From Microbulbifer pacificus (GTDB lineage Bacteria; Pseudomonadota; Gammaproteobacteria; Pseudomonadales; Cellvibrionaceae), in contig NZ_PREV01000027.1 of NCBI RefSeq assembly GCF_002959965.1, forward strand, positions 1,178,001 to 1,242,000: a stretch of 64,000 bases of DNA, read 5' to 3'. Below, one piece after another: positions 40,054-49,124 of the stretch. The translations under genes were made by a program, and so were the position numbers. Under the pieces are notes generated by a model. The model did not search any database. It saw only the letters and a program-made list of their open reading frames with translations, and was not told the origin of the DNA. Every line of letters starts with the position of its first letter. Positions within the stretch are counted from its first letter, which is position 1.

Positions 40054-40596
40054 TCAAGACTTGTTTGACGAACCCTTCAACTGTTCCAGTACTTTAAAGG
40101 GGTTTTCCTGTTGCCCAACCGCTTCCGACGCCTTGCCACTGCTGTGGAATTCATCCCGCGGGACACACTCCTCATCGTGATAGGCAACCATCGGCAGGTT
40201 GAGCAAAATCTCATCTTCCAATACCTGATACAGATCCAGCTCATCACCGTCCTGTATCACCGGGTCCAGAGACCGGGGTAAGTTCTTACCCTGCTCCTCA
40301 GACCACACAAAACCCCAGGCAATATCCGCTTCGATCTGCTCCCGAACCGGCTGCAGGCAGCGCTGACAGGTCAGCTCCACTTGCAACTCGACATGCCCGG
40401 TAGCAACCTGATTGCGCTGCAGATCCCTGGCAAACGCCAGGTTGACCGCAACGTCACCAACCACAGACTCAGTGGAAGACACCAGTCTCGGTAATGCGTC
40501 CCGCGGTACAATGCCGTCCAGATGCTGCTCGCGCTGCACCAGTTTTCGGGCGTCTATGCGGCGCGGAAGCGCAGATTTCTGGGGGGGTATCGACAT
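40054..40596 (-). CDS. yceD: YceD family protein (DUF177)
   Basis: A 180-residue protein of the DUF177 family, always next to rpmF. A CQRCLQPV cysteine pair and acidic C-terminal stretches (EDEILLNLPMVAYHDEEC) are typical. In bacteria and plastids homologues are implicated in 23S rRNA accumulation and ribosome assembly, so a role in large-subunit biogenesis is likely here. It is the first gene of the rpmF-plsX-fab series on this strand, with the divergent maf gene 137 bases away. Confidence 0.9.
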   Translation of the reverse strand: MSIPPQKSALPRRIDARKLVQREQHLDGIVPRDALPRLVSSTESVVGDVAVNLAFARDLQRNQVATGHVELQVELTCQRCLQPVREQIEADIAWGFVWSEEQGKNLPRSLDPVIQDGDELDLYQVLEDEILLNLPMVAYHDEECVPRDEFHSSGKASEAVGQQENPFKVLEQLKGSSNKS

Positions 40597-40732
40597 AAGC
40601 GCGCAATTCTATGGACTCACCTGAGCCTTGTCAAAACAATTCAGCCACCGCATGATCAGCGCCCGAATCCCCGATCCCGCGCCGATCTCTCACCAGACAG
40701 CGGGCCCGCAATTCAAGCAAGACGCCCAAGCC

Positions 40733-41326
40733 ATGCGCCAATTGATTCTAGCCTCGAGCTCCCCCTATCGCCGCGCCCTTCTGGAAAAACTGGGCATCCC
40801 CTTTGAGTGCGCCGCCCCCTATATAAAGGAAGAAGCACTTCCCGGAGAATCCGCAGCGGAGCTCGCCAGTCGACTGGCGACGGAAAAGGCCCTGGCCTTA
40901 ACCGATCAGTTTCCGGACGCCCTGATCATCGGCTCGGACCAGGTGGCCGAATGCCTGGGGCAGCAACTGGGAAAACCCGGCACCGTGGAAAACGCCATTG
41001 CGCAACTGCAACTCTGCTCCGGGAAGGCGGTGAACTTCCACACCGGACTGTGCCTTGCCGACACAAAAACCGGCACACACAGCACGGTGTGCGAAACCTT
41101 CCGTGTACATTTCCGAAAGCTCGACACCAATGAGATCCGGCGCTATGTCGAACTCGACCGCCCGCTCGACTGTGCCGGCTCATTCAAGGCCGAAGGGCTG
41201 GGTATCGCTTTATTCGAAAAAATGGAAGGGAACGACCAGAATACCCTGATCGGACTCCCACTTATTCGGTTGATAGACCTTCTCAAGCAGCATCAGCTCG
41301 ACCCACTGAATTACGCGCCCACCTGA
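40733..41326 (+). CDS. Maf family nucleotide pyrophosphatase (YceF type)
   Basis: A 197-residue Maf protein, the YceF branch by gene order, which hydrolyses 7-methyl-GTP and possibly other modified nucleotides. ASSSPYRRALLEKLGI at the N-terminus, IKEEALPGESAAELASRLA, and IGSDQVAECLGQQLGKPGT with the catalytic aspartate are family motifs. ATG 40733 (MRQLILASSSPYRR) was chosen; a frame opening 35 codons earlier would overlap the divergent yceD promoter zone. It stands between yceD and rluC, as in E. coli. Confidence 0.93.
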   Translation: MRQLILASSSPYRRALLEKLGIPFECAAPYIKEEALPGESAAELASRLATEKALALTDQFPDALIIGSDQVAECLGQQLGKPGTVENAIAQLQLCSGKAVNFHTGLCLADTKTGTHSTVCETFRVHFRKLDTNEIRRYVELDRPLDCAGSFKAEGLGIALFEKMEGNDQNTLIGLPLIRLIDLLKQHQLDPLNYAPT

Positions 41327-41379
41327 TCAGGCAGCAGAGGTCTCCAGGGCGATCACTGTTACACCACACGGTGACGCCG

Positions 41380-42342
41380 TCACGCCCGACGCAGATTGAC
41401 CAGTACCGCCTCAAGCTCCGGCGGCAGCGACGCCTTCACGTCGACCCTCTTGCCGTCCGGCAAGGTGCAGCGCACACCGGCGGAGTGCAGAAATAGCCGC
41501 TTCAACCCCTGATCACGAAATGCACTATTGACCTCGTCCGGTGCGTACTTCACATCCCCCGCCAGCGGGCAGCCGACAAACTGCGCATGCACTCGAATCT
41601 GGTGGGTGCGCCCGGTAACCGGTTCAGCAGACACCAGGGTCGCGCCATTGAAGCGCTCCTCCACCTGGAAGCGGGTCGTCGACGGCTTGCCCGCGCCATC
41701 CACCACCACCATGCGCTCACCACTTTTCAGGGTATTCTTCTTCAGCGGCGCTTCGACAATCTTGCGTCCGCGTGGCCACTTGCCCGCCGCGAGCGCCAGA
41801 TAGGACTTGCCGAGCTTGCCCGCGCGCAACTCAGACTGAATGTGCAGTAACACGGCGCGCTTGCGCGCTACAAGAATCGCACCACTGGTATCGCGATCTA
41901 GGCGGTGCACCAGCTCCATAAACGGACTTTCCGGATACATCTGACGCAGGGCTTCAATCAGCCCCAGGCGAACACCGCTACCACCGTGCACGGCCAGCCC
42001 GGCGGGCTTATTGACCACCAGCAGCCCGCCCTCATCAAAGAGGATTGCACTTTCCAGCGCCTTGCGCAGGGAATCACCGGCAACCGCCGGCGCCGACTCT
42101 TCGGCCATACGGATCGGCGGCACCCGCACCAGATCACCACCCTGCAGCCGATACTCCGCCTTCACTCGCCCCTTATTCACTCGCACCTCACCCTTGCGCA
42201 GGATTCGATAGATGCGCGAGCGCGGCACCCCCTTGAGGCGGGCCTGCAAAAAATTGTCGATACGCTGCCCCGCCAGCTCTTCGGGAACGGTAAAAAATTG
42301 CACACCGGAGCCCTTGGGCGATGGCGACTGATCAGTACTCAT
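41380..42342 (-). CDS. rluC: 23S rRNA pseudouridine synthase RluC
   Basis: A 320-residue RluA-family enzyme. An N-terminal S4 RNA-binding domain (about residues 20-85, RIDNFLQARLKGVPRSRIYRIL) precedes the catalytic domain with the invariant aspartate in HRLDRDTSGAILVARK and the RTHQIRVH motif. RluC makes pseudouridines at 955, 2504 and 2580 in E. coli numbering. Gene order (divergent from rne, next to maf) supports RluC over RluD. It converges with maf and has no terminator of note. Confidence 0.92.
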   Translation of the reverse strand: MSTDQSPSPKGSGVQFFTVPEELAGQRIDNFLQARLKGVPRSRIYRILRKGEVRVNKGRVKAEYRLQGGDLVRVPPIRMAEESAPAVAGDSLRKALESAILFDEGGLLVVNKPAGLAVHGGSGVRLGLIEALRQMYPESPFMELVHRLDRDTSGAILVARKRAVLLHIQSELRAGKLGKSYLALAAGKWPRGRKIVEAPLKKNTLKSGERMVVVDGAGKPSTTRFQVEERFNGATLVSAEPVTGRTHQIRVHAQFVGCPLAGDVKYAPDEVNSAFRDQGLKRLFLHSAGVRCTLPDGKRVDVKASLPPELEAVLVNLRRA

Positions 42343-43003
42343 GGAGGAATGGCGACCTGGGAGGTGGAAACGGGAGGGTTACTGCAATACCGGGCGCATG
42401 ATAGCCCCATGCTCTGCCCTTTTAAAGCGCCGCAATTGAAGCTGTCCATACCCCGTGGTATATTCGGCCGGCCTGAATTGGGGCTGGTTTTCGGCGGTGC
42501 ACGGTTTTTCTGCTATACAAAAACTCAGGTGCCGCTCTTGAGAAAATACCGCCAGTCGGGCCGGTGCGCGGAAAACCGCGTTATCAACAAAACTCTGTCG
42601 GCGAGACACTTCGAGAGCGCGTCAAAAGGCATATCGCGAGATAGCGCCAAAGATTGCACCAAGGGAACGAGGCTAAAATGAGCCACCCCTGAAGCTCTCG
42701 CCGACCTGACCCCGCACATAGCGGGATTTTTGCGAAGGTAAGACGGGCTGACGCCCGCAGCGCTTGGAACAAACTCGATTCGTTACATCTCGCTCCGAGA
42801 ACAATCCGCCAGCGACCGAACTGGCCCCCGGCCCCTGCAACGATGCCTGATGCCATCCTCGCACCCCGGTAACAACTAGATATGACCACCAGGGCCCAGC
42901 CACGAGCCGGCCCCGGAGCCAAAAGCGATGTAACCCATGTCTGCCCTACCCGGCAGGCAGCCAGGACCCGCCCGGGAACTAAACGAGGCCGGACTGGCAG
43001 GAA

Positions 43004-43030
43004 CGGATACCAAACGAGAACGGGTATCCG
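43004..43030 (+). promoter_or_regulatory. Stem-loop in the rne leader
   Basis: CGGATACC (43004-43011) and GGTATCCG (43023-43030) pair perfectly over 8 bp around an 11-base, purine-rich loop, about 165 bases before the rne start. It is a candidate for RNase E feedback recognition. Confidence 0.55.
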
Positions 43031-43163
43031 GAGTTAACAAAGTATGACGTCCGCAGGTGCCCACAAGGTGGCCCCGTACGGCGCGCATACACACTGCCGT
43101 GAACGCGGGACACCCCCTTTCACCGCCGTACCACCAAAGCCTGCGAGCTTCAGCGGTGTTTTG

Positions 43164-43181
43164 CCTTTGCGTAACGCAAGG
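43164..43181 (+). promoter_or_regulatory. Hairpin that includes the rne Shine-Dalgarno site
   Basis: CCTT-T-GCG (43164-43171) pairs with CGCAAGG (43175-43181), with one bulged T and a 3-base loop. The 3' arm contains AAGG of the AAGGA ribosome-binding site (43178-43182), 12 bases before ATG 43195, so folding would hide it. Confidence 0.55.
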
Positions 43182-43194
43182 AAAAAACAAACGC

Positions 43195-46100
43195 ATGAAG
43201 AGAATGCTGATCAACGCAACCCAGCCCGAAGAGCTGCGCGTTGCACTGGTCGACGGCCAATGGCTGTATGACCTGGATATCGAAAACCGTACCCGCGAAC
43301 AGAAAAAAGCCAACATCTACAAGGGCAAAATCACCCGCGTAGAACCCTCTCTTGAAGCCGCCTTTGTCGACTACGGTGCAGAGCGCCACGGCTTCCTGCC
43401 GCTGAAAGAAATCTCCCGCGAATACTTCAACAAGCAGCCCAAAGACATCGAAGGCCGCATCAAGATCAAGGATGTGGTCAAAGAGGGAATGGAAGTCATT
43501 GTCCAGGTGGACAAGGAAGAGCGCGGCAACAAGGGCGCCGCCCTGACCACCTTTATCAGCCTCGCCGGCCGCTATCTGGTGCTCATGCCCAACAACCCCC
43601 GCGCTGGCGGTATTTCCCGTCGTATTGAAGGGGAAGAACGCAGCGACCTGCGCGACGCGCTCTCTGATGTTGAAGTACCCTCCGGCATGGGCATCATTGT
43701 GCGCACCGCCGGCGTTGGCCGCAGCGGTGAAGAACTGCAGTGGGACCTCAACTACCTGCTGCAACTGTGGACCGCGATCAAGAAGGAAGCGGACGAAGCC
43801 AAGGCGCCCCACTTCCTGTTCCAGGAAAGCAACGTCATCATCCGCGCCATCCGCGATTACATGCGCGATGACATTGGCGAAGTCATCGTCGATGAAGAAG
43901 GTGCCTACCAGCTGGCCGCCGAGTTCGCCCGTCAGGTGATGCCGAACTACGCCAACAAGGTGAAGTACTACGAAGACAACATTCCGCTGTTCAATCGCTA
44001 CCAGATTGAAAGCCAGATCGAGACGGCATTCGAACGCGAAGTGAAACTGCCCTCCGGCGGCTCCATCGTTATCGACGTTACCGAAGCCCTGGTCTCCATC
44101 GACATCAACTCCTCCCGCGCCACCAAAGGCGGGGATATTGAGGAAACCGCGCGCACCATCAACCTGGAAGCCGCGGATGAAATCGCCCGCCAGCTGCGCC
44201 TGCGCGACATGGGCGGCCTGGTGGTCATCGACTTCATTGACATGCAGAACAAGTCGAACCAGCGCGAAGTCGAAAAGCGTATGGAAAAAGCGCTCGGCAT
44301 GGACCGCGCACGGGTACAGGTAGGCCGCATCTCCCGTTTCGGCCTGCTGGAAATGTCCCGCCAGCGCCTGCGTCCGTCCCTGGGCGAAACTACCTTCCGT
44401 GTCTGCCCCCGCTGTAGCGGCCAGGGCACCATTCGCGGCACCAAGTCCCTCGCCCTGTCCATCCTGCGACTGGTGGAAGAGGAAGCGAAGAAAGAGCGCA
44501 GTGCAGAGATTCGCGCGATCACTCCGGTGAATGTGGCGACCTACCTGCTTAACGAAAAGCGCAAAGCCATTTCCAACATCGAAGCGCGCAACCACACCCG
44601 CGTTGTGGTGGTACCGAATGCCGATCTGGAAACCCCGCATTTCGAAGTACTGCGCCTGCGCGACGACGATTCCGCGACCGTAGAGACCTCCTACAAGATC
44701 TCGGGCACCATCGAGGAAACGGTCAACAAGAACCGCGAAGAAGAACCTTTGCGTGCGCCGACTGCGGCCCAGCCCGCAGTGCAGCAGATTGCTCACACCG
44801 CCCCCGCCCCGACGCCGGTGGCCAAACCGAAGGTGAGAAAAGAGGCCCCGTCCGAACCCGGACTGTTCAGTCGCCTGATCAGCGCCATTGCCTCTCTCTT
44901 CAGCGGCAGTGAAGAAAAAGAGTCCGATGGCAAGCACAAGAAAACCACCGGTCGCGGCAAGAATTACCAACAGCAGCGCAACCGCAATAACCAGCGCGGT
45001 GGCCGCGGACGCAGCCGGGGCAATCGCGGTGGTCGCCGCGACGAACAGGCCGGCGATGAGCGCGAAGAGCGCAAGTCCGACAACCGCTCCCGTCGCAACG
45101 ACAGAAACCGCGATGACCGCAATCGTGAAGAAAGCGCACCCGCCGAGCGTCGCCAGGAAACGGAAACCGCTCGTGACACTTCTCGCGACAGCGCCCAGGA
45201 CAACCGCGAGAATCAGCGCGACGGCCAGCGCCGCAACCGCAGACGTCGCGGTGGCGACCGCGGCGATCGTCGCGAACAGCAGCCAAGTGCAGCGGAAGCG
45301 GAAAACCTCAACCTCGACAGCGAGGCGCAAACCGCGGATTCCGATGACGACCAGCAGCGTCCGGCGCGCCGCCCGAGCAATGTGCGCGGACGCCCGCAAC
45401 CCCGTCGTCGCGGCCGTCGCGGCGACAGCACGGATGTCAGCGATAAAGCAGACAGTGTCGACAGCGAACAGCAGGACCTGAACCGCGAAGTCAATGAGGC
45501 CATCGACAACGCCGAGCGCGAAACTGCCGCCAAGCCGGCGCGCGCGGAGCGTGTCGAGGCTGAGCGTGCCGAGAAAGCCGCAACCGACACCCCGGTCGCT
45601 GAAAAAGAGCAGCCGCGTAAACGCGATCCTTGGGCCGACGCCAAGCCCCAGGTTGCCGCTGTCGAACCTGCGGTGGAAGCACCGATAGCAAAAGCCTCTG
45701 AATCTGAGAAGAAATCCGCAGAGAGGCCTGCGGCCGAGCTCGCAGAACGCATCGCTGATGTGGAAACTGAGGCCCCTGCGGCCGAATCTCAGGATGTCGC
45801 TGCCGAGGAAGTTGCACCGGTAGCTGCTGAAGAAGTCGCGCCAAAAGCAACCGCGGACACTTCTGAAGCGGCTCACCCTGCGGAAGCCGTCGTCGAAACG
45901 CAAGCGACCGAAGTCGTTGAAGCGGAAGCCGTAAAAGAGGAAGCGAAGGAACCTGCGGCCGTTGAACAGACCGAACCTGAAACAGCCGGCAAGGTGGAAG
46001 AAGCCCCTGCGGAAGCGCTTTCAGCAGAGCAACCGGAAGCTACTGCCACTCAAACTGCTACCGCACCGGCTGCCGCCGAGCGCCAGCCTGGCCGCGCCAG

Positions 46101-46308
46101 CAACGACCCGCGAATCAATCCCAAGCCACTGGTTGATTTCGCTGTCGTTACCGCGCGTCCGGAAATCGGCGAGCTGCGCCCACTGGACACAGCTCAGCCT
46201 GCAAACATCACCCATAACCCGCGCCCGCTACAGCGCCCCGCCAATGACCCCCGTGTCAAACGCGATGCGACAATGGAAGCGGGATCTGACTCTGCGGAAG
46301 CAGGCTAA
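43195..46308 (+). CDS. rne: Ribonuclease E
   Basis: A 1037-residue endoribonuclease that organises the RNA degradosome and processes rRNA and tRNA. The N-terminal catalytic half aligns with E. coli numbering exactly: the metal-binding aspartates are D303 ([12 protein letters not shown]) and D346 (VIDFIDMQ), and the zinc-link cysteines are C404 and C407 ([10 protein letters not shown]). An S1 domain lies near residues 40-120. From about residue 530 the protein is low-complexity, with an Arg/Asn/Gly-rich RNA-binding block (about 583-695), a second Arg patch (about 735-745) and a long Ala/Glu-rich linker. The C-terminus ([10 protein letters not shown] near 970) may hold partner sites. The start ATG 43195 gives [10 protein letters not shown], the canonical N-terminus. 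Confidence 0.97.
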   Translation: MKRMLINATQPEELRVALVDGQWLYDLDIENRTREQKKANIYKGKITRVEPSLEAAFVDYGAERHGFLPLKEISREYFNKQPKDIEGRIKIKDVVKEGMEVIVQVDKEERGNKGAALTTFISLAGRYLVLMPNNPRAGGISRRIEGEERSDLRDALSDVEVPSGMGIIVRTAGVGRSGEELQWDLNYLLQLWTAIKKEADEAKAPHFLFQESNVIIRAIRDYMRDDIGEVIVDEEGAYQLAAEFARQVMPNYANKVKYYEDNIPLFNRYQIESQIETAFEREVKLPSGGSIVIDVTEALVSIDINSSRATKGGDIEETARTINLEAADEIARQLRLRDMGGLVVIDFIDMQNKSNQREVEKRMEKALGMDRARVQVGRISRFGLLEMSRQRLRPSLGETTFRVCPRCSGQGTIRGTKSLALSILRLVEEEAKKERSAEIRAITPVNVATYLLNEKRKAISNIEARNHTRVVVVPNADLETPHFEVLRLRDDDSATVETSYKISGTIEETVNKNREEEPLRAPTAAQPAVQQIAHTAPAPTPVAKPKVRKEAPSEPGLFSRLISAIASLFSGSEEKESDGKHKKTTGRGKNYQQQRNRNNQRGGRGRSRGNRGGRRDEQAGDEREERKSDNRSRRNDRNRDDRNREESAPAERRQETETARDTSRDSAQDNRENQRDGQRRNRRRRGGDRGDRREQQPSAAEAENLNLDSEAQTADSDDDQQRPARRPSNVRGRPQPRRRGRRGDSTDVSDKADSVDSEQQDLNREVNEAIDNAERETAAKPARAERVEAERAEKAATDTPVAEKEQPRKRDPWADAKPQVAAVEPAVEAPIAKASESEKKSAERPAAELAERIADVETEAPAAESQDVAAEEVAPVAAEEVAPKATADTSEAAHPAEAVVETQATEVVEAEAVKEEAKEPAAVEQTEPETAGKVEEAPAEALSAEQPEATATQTATAPAAAERQPGRASNDPRINPKPLVDFAVVTARPEIGELRPLDTAQPANITHNPRPLQRPANDPRVKRDATMEAGSDSAEAG

Positions 46309-46383
46309 GGGAATGGAATATGGGTTGGCTGCTTAAAAATGCAGCTAACCCATTGAACTTCCTTAAAAAAATTGTCTGCGCTC

Positions 46384-46411
46384 TTGTACCGGAAAAACAG
46401 TCCGATATAAT
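46384..46411 (+). promoter_or_regulatory. Promoter of tRNA-Ser(UGA)
   Basis: TTGTAC (46384-46389) and a perfect TATAAT (46406-46411) are 16 bases apart. The predicted start falls about 6-7 bases before the tRNA 5' end. A GCGCC discriminator-like stretch follows the -10. Confidence 0.8.
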
Positions 46412-46424
46412 GCGCCAACAATTT

Positions 46425-46512
46425 GGAGGGGTGGCTGAGTGGCCTAAAGCACCGGTCTTGAAAACCGGCGAGTGTAACAGCTCCGTGGGTTCAAATCCCA
46501 CCCCCTCCGCCA
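46425..46512 (+). tRNA. tRNA-Ser(UGA)
   Basis: An acceptor stem GGAGGGG / CCCCTCC, a D-arm with GGCTGAGTGGCC, the anticodon loop CTTGAAA (anticodon TGA) on a CCGGT/ACCGG stem, a long variable arm as in all serine tRNAs, and a T-arm with GTTCAAATC are all visible. The discriminator is G and CCA is encoded (46510-46512). It has its own promoter and is followed by a strong terminator. Confidence 0.97.
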
Positions 46513-46517
46513 TACTG

Positions 46518-46544
46518 AAAAACCCGGCTTTATGCCGGGTTTTT
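46518..46544 (+). terminator. Terminator of tRNA-Ser
   Basis: AAAAACCCGGC (46518-46528) and GCCGGGTTTTT (46534-46544) pair perfectly, with a T tract continuing for two more bases, immediately after the tRNA. Confidence 0.95.
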
Positions 46545-46621
46545 TTATTGGTAGTTCCTGCTGGGGCAGACTTTGTGCCCCCTCCACTACACTGATGTGA
46601 CAAGCAAAACCTCACATCACC

Positions 46622-47902
46622 ATGGCCCCGGACAATTCGGCACATCCTCCCCCTATTCTCGACTCGGAGAGCATTCTCGCGTTTGCGATTGCGCTGGGTC
46701 TCGGCCTGCTGATCGGCCTTCAGCGTGAGCGCACCAGCGATCGACTCGGCGGGATCCGCACCTTTCCGCTGATTGCCCTGTTCGGCGCACTGACGGCGCA
46801 CCTCAGTCGCGCGCCGGAGATCAGCTGGCTGATGGTTACAGGCCTGATCGCCATGACCGTACTGATACTGCTCGGCAATCTGGAGCGCCTGCGGGGTAAC
46901 GACGACTATACCGGCATCACCACGGAAGTCAGTGCACTGCTGGTGTACTTGCTGGGGGCGTTTATCGTACTTGGCGACAAAACCGTGGCGGTGGTGGTGG
47001 GCGGGACCATTGCGGTACTGCTGCATTTCAAGCCGGGCATGCACGCCTTCGCGGAAAAGCTCTCGGAAAAAGATCTGCGCTCCATCATGCAGTTCACTGT
47101 GCTGTCTCTGATTATTCTGCCGGTACTGCCCAATCGCACTTTTGGCCCATATGACGTGCTCAACCCCTTTTCCATCTGGCTGCTGGTGGTCTTGATTGTC
47201 GGCATTGGCCTCGGCGGATATGCGGCTTACAAAACGGTGGGAGCCCGTGCCGGTACCCTGCTCTCGGGATTGATCGGCGGACTGATTTCCTCCACCGCCA
47301 CGACCGTCACTTACGCGCGCCTGGCACGCAATCAGAAAAAAGCCGTAGGGCTGTCGGCACTGGTGATACTGATTGCCTCGACCACCATGTTCCTCCGTAT
47401 ATTCGTGGAGATCGCGGTGGTAGCACCGCGAAAGCTGACAGCGTTCTTACCGCCACTCGGCATGTTATTTGCCATTAGCCTGGTGATCTGCGCCCTCACC
47501 TACCTCCGCATTCGGCAGCGGGAGGACTCCATGCCGGAACCGGGTAACCCCGCAGAGCTGAAACCAGCGCTGATTTTCGGCGCACTGTATGCCCTGGTCA
47601 CCCTCGCCATCGCCGCGGCCAAGGACTATTTCGGCAATCAGGGAATCTACGTGGTCGCGCTGATTTCCGGTTTCACCGATGTCGATGCCATCACCCTGTC
47701 GACCGCCAACCTCGCGGCCCAAGGTGGCATGGAGGTGAGCACCGCTTGGCGCTCCATGGTCATCGCAAGCCTCGCCAACCTGGCATTCAAGGCTGGCGCC
47801 GCCGGCGTTCTCGGAGGACTTGCATTGTTTCGCTGGGTATTACTGCTGTTTACGGTTCCCTTCGCTGCGGGGCTGGCTGTGCTGTGCCTTTGGCCCGAGT
47901 AA
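46622..47902 (+). CDS. MgtC/SapB family membrane protein with DUF4010
   Basis: A 426-residue inner-membrane protein. The N-terminal third resembles the MgtC/SapB domain (FAIALGLGLLIGLQRERTSD, then GGIRTFPLIALFGALTAHL), and the rest is DUF4010 with about eight more membrane helices (LSGLIGGLISSTATTVTYARLAR, LISGFTDVDAITLSTANLA). MgtC proteins act in virulence and low-magnesium growth by inhibiting ATP synthase, but the long DUF4010 form is uncharacterised. Here it stands alone, between tRNA-Ser and the divergent small gene. The start ATG 46622 lacks an obvious Shine-Dalgarno site. Confidence 0.85.
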   Translation: MAPDNSAHPPPILDSESILAFAIALGLGLLIGLQRERTSDRLGGIRTFPLIALFGALTAHLSRAPEISWLMVTGLIAMTVLILLGNLERLRGNDDYTGITTEVSALLVYLLGAFIVLGDKTVAVVVGGTIAVLLHFKPGMHAFAEKLSEKDLRSIMQFTVLSLIILPVLPNRTFGPYDVLNPFSIWLLVVLIVGIGLGGYAAYKTVGARAGTLLSGLIGGLISSTATTVTYARLARNQKKAVGLSALVILIASTTMFLRIFVEIAVVAPRKLTAFLPPLGMLFAISLVICALTYLRIRQREDSMPEPGNPAELKPALIFGALYALVTLAIAAAKDYFGNQGIYVVALISGFTDVDAITLSTANLAAQGGMEVSTAWRSMVIASLANLAFKAGAAGVLGGLALFRWVLLLFTVPFAAGLAVLCLWPE

Positions 47903-47978
47903 TGGAGACTGTTCACGCCCCCGTTTAATCAGCGCACACTTGGCTTAGGTGAACGTTCAAGGCTGGTCTCACCGTCAA

Positions 47979-48257
47979 TCAGAGCTGTTCACTCAATTCC
48001 CCATGACTCAGGACCGGTTGGATACTGATCTCCGCATCCAGCGCAACAAACATTTTTTCGTTGTGCGCAATCAGGTTTTTCTGGCTCTCTTCCTCAAACA
48101 CAAAAAACGCGGCCCGCTTGCCTTCCCTGAGAAAAAAATAGGCTGCTTCCGGCTTGGCTTCCGTTACAAAGTCATCAAACGCCTTCTGCAGGCTGCCATC
48201 GCTGGCGGCCGCATTGCCCTTTTCTACCGGAATCACGATTTGCATCAAAAGTCGCAT
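47979..48257 (-). CDS. Uncharacterised 92-residue protein
   Basis: A small soluble alpha/beta protein (MRLLMQIVIPVEKGNAAASD...). I do not recognise a function. It has the form of a ferredoxin-like dimeric alpha-beta barrel subunit (VEKGN, then KPEAAYFFLREGKRAAFFVF as adjacent strands), but I cannot confirm it. GGGGA about eight bases upstream of ATG 48257 supports this start. It is divergent from ycaC, 181 bases away, so the two may share regulation. The 3' neighbour MgtC/DUF4010 gene converges with it. Confidence 0.65.
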   Translation of the reverse strand: MRLLMQIVIPVEKGNAAASDGSLQKAFDDFVTEAKPEAAYFFLREGKRAAFFVFEEESQKNLIAHNEKMFVALDAEISIQPVLSHGELSEQL

Positions 48258-48438
48258 GATTGTCTTCCCCACGTTTTGAATTCCAAAGCAGTAACCCTAG
48301 TGTCTGCTAGGCTGAAGCTCGTGCGTATGCACGACACTCGAATCAGTAATTGTTGCTGCCCATTTACCGCACGCTCCGCGCAACGCAGTAACGATTGAAT
48401 TGCCATTCCCGAATCTGGATCAAACACAAGGTCACCAA

Positions 48439-49065
48439 ATGAAACCCCCATATATACGTTTGGATAAAGATAACGCTGCCGTCTTACTCGTGGACCACCA
48501 AGCCGGTCTATTGTCGCTGGTAAGAGATATCTCCCCGGACAAATTCAAGAACAATGTACTGGCGCTGGCGGACTGTGCTGCCTATTTCAAACTCCCCACA
48601 ATCCTGACCACCAGTTTTGAGGACGGCCCCAATGGCCCCTTAGTGCCTGAACTGAAAGAACGTTTCCCAAAGGCTCCCTATATTGCCCGGCCGGGTCAGA
48701 TCAATGCATGGGACAATGAAGACTTTGTGGCTGCGGTGAAAGCAACGGGCAAAAAGCAGTTAATTATTGCCGGTGTTGTCACCGAGGTTTGTGTGGCCTT
48801 TCCCACGCTCTCGGCAATTGAAGAAGGGTTTGACGTTTTTGTGGTGACCGATGCCTCCGGAACATTTGATGAGCTGACCCGTCACTCAGCATGGAGCCGT
48901 ATGGCTGCAGCTGGTGCTCAGCTTATGACCTGGTTTGGAGTTGCAGGTGAACTGCACCGGGACTGGCGCAATGACATCGAAGGATTGGGGACGCTTTTCA
49001 GCAATCATATTCCCGACTATCGGAATTTGATGACGAGCTATAACACCGTGACAAGTTCAAAGTAG
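48439..49065 (+). CDS. ycaC: YcaC-type isochorismatase-family hydrolase
   Basis: A 208-residue cysteine hydrolase that I recognise as YcaC by its N-terminus (IRLDKDNAAVLLVDHQAGLL) and its C-terminal RDWRNDIEGLGTLFSNHIPDYR. Asp19, a lysine near 101-106 and Cys118 (GVVTEVCVAF) form the isochorismatase-type catalytic triad. YcaC assembles as an octamer of unknown substrate. The start ATG 48439 gives the family N-terminus, and 13 codons upstream were excluded. It starts a putative operon with the amidohydrolase (59 bases on), MFS and porin genes. Confidence 0.9.
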   Translation: MKPPYIRLDKDNAAVLLVDHQAGLLSLVRDISPDKFKNNVLALADCAAYFKLPTILTTSFEDGPNGPLVPELKERFPKAPYIARPGQINAWDNEDFVAAVKATGKKQLIIAGVVTEVCVAFPTLSAIEEGFDVFVVTDASGTFDELTRHSAWSRMAAAGAQLMTWFGVAGELHRDWRNDIEGLGTLFSNHIPDYRNLMTSYNTVTSSK

Positions 49066-49124
49066 TCCCGCGGTGATCCGCACCCCTTCGGTCATCGTCT
49101 GGAAAAGGTCATTGAAGCAAACAT

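Larger units (their letters stand above)
42343..43194 (+). promoter_or_regulatory. Long divergent rluC-rne intergenic region with structured rne leader
   Basis: These 852 bases contain no convincing gene. Several G+C-rich inverted repeats are visible, among them CCCGC / GCGGG at 42711-42725 followed by ATTTTT (a weak terminator-like or attenuator stem), and the two stems listed separately at 43004-43030 and 43164-43181. In enterobacteria the rne 5' UTR is a sensor through which RNase E cuts its own message. The length and hairpin content here suggest an analogous leader, though primary sequence does not show the enterobacterial element clearly. Confidence 0.6.

Noticed and set aside
42711..42731. 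CCCGC / GCGGG stem followed by ATTTTT as a full terminator upstream of rne.
   Set aside because: The stem is only 5 bp and the T tract is broken, so I list it as a possible attenuator in the leader and not as a terminator.
43150..45903. A 917-codon open frame on the minus strand opposite rne.
   Set aside because: It lies entirely opposite the catalytic and Arg-rich parts of rne, shows repetitive low-complexity translation and no family match. High G+C and codon bias of rne explain it.
46425..46512. tRNA-Ser as an integration site for the 46.6-61.9 kb accessory region.
   Set aside because: No integrase, no repeat of the tRNA 3' end further downstream and no obvious base-composition shift was seen.
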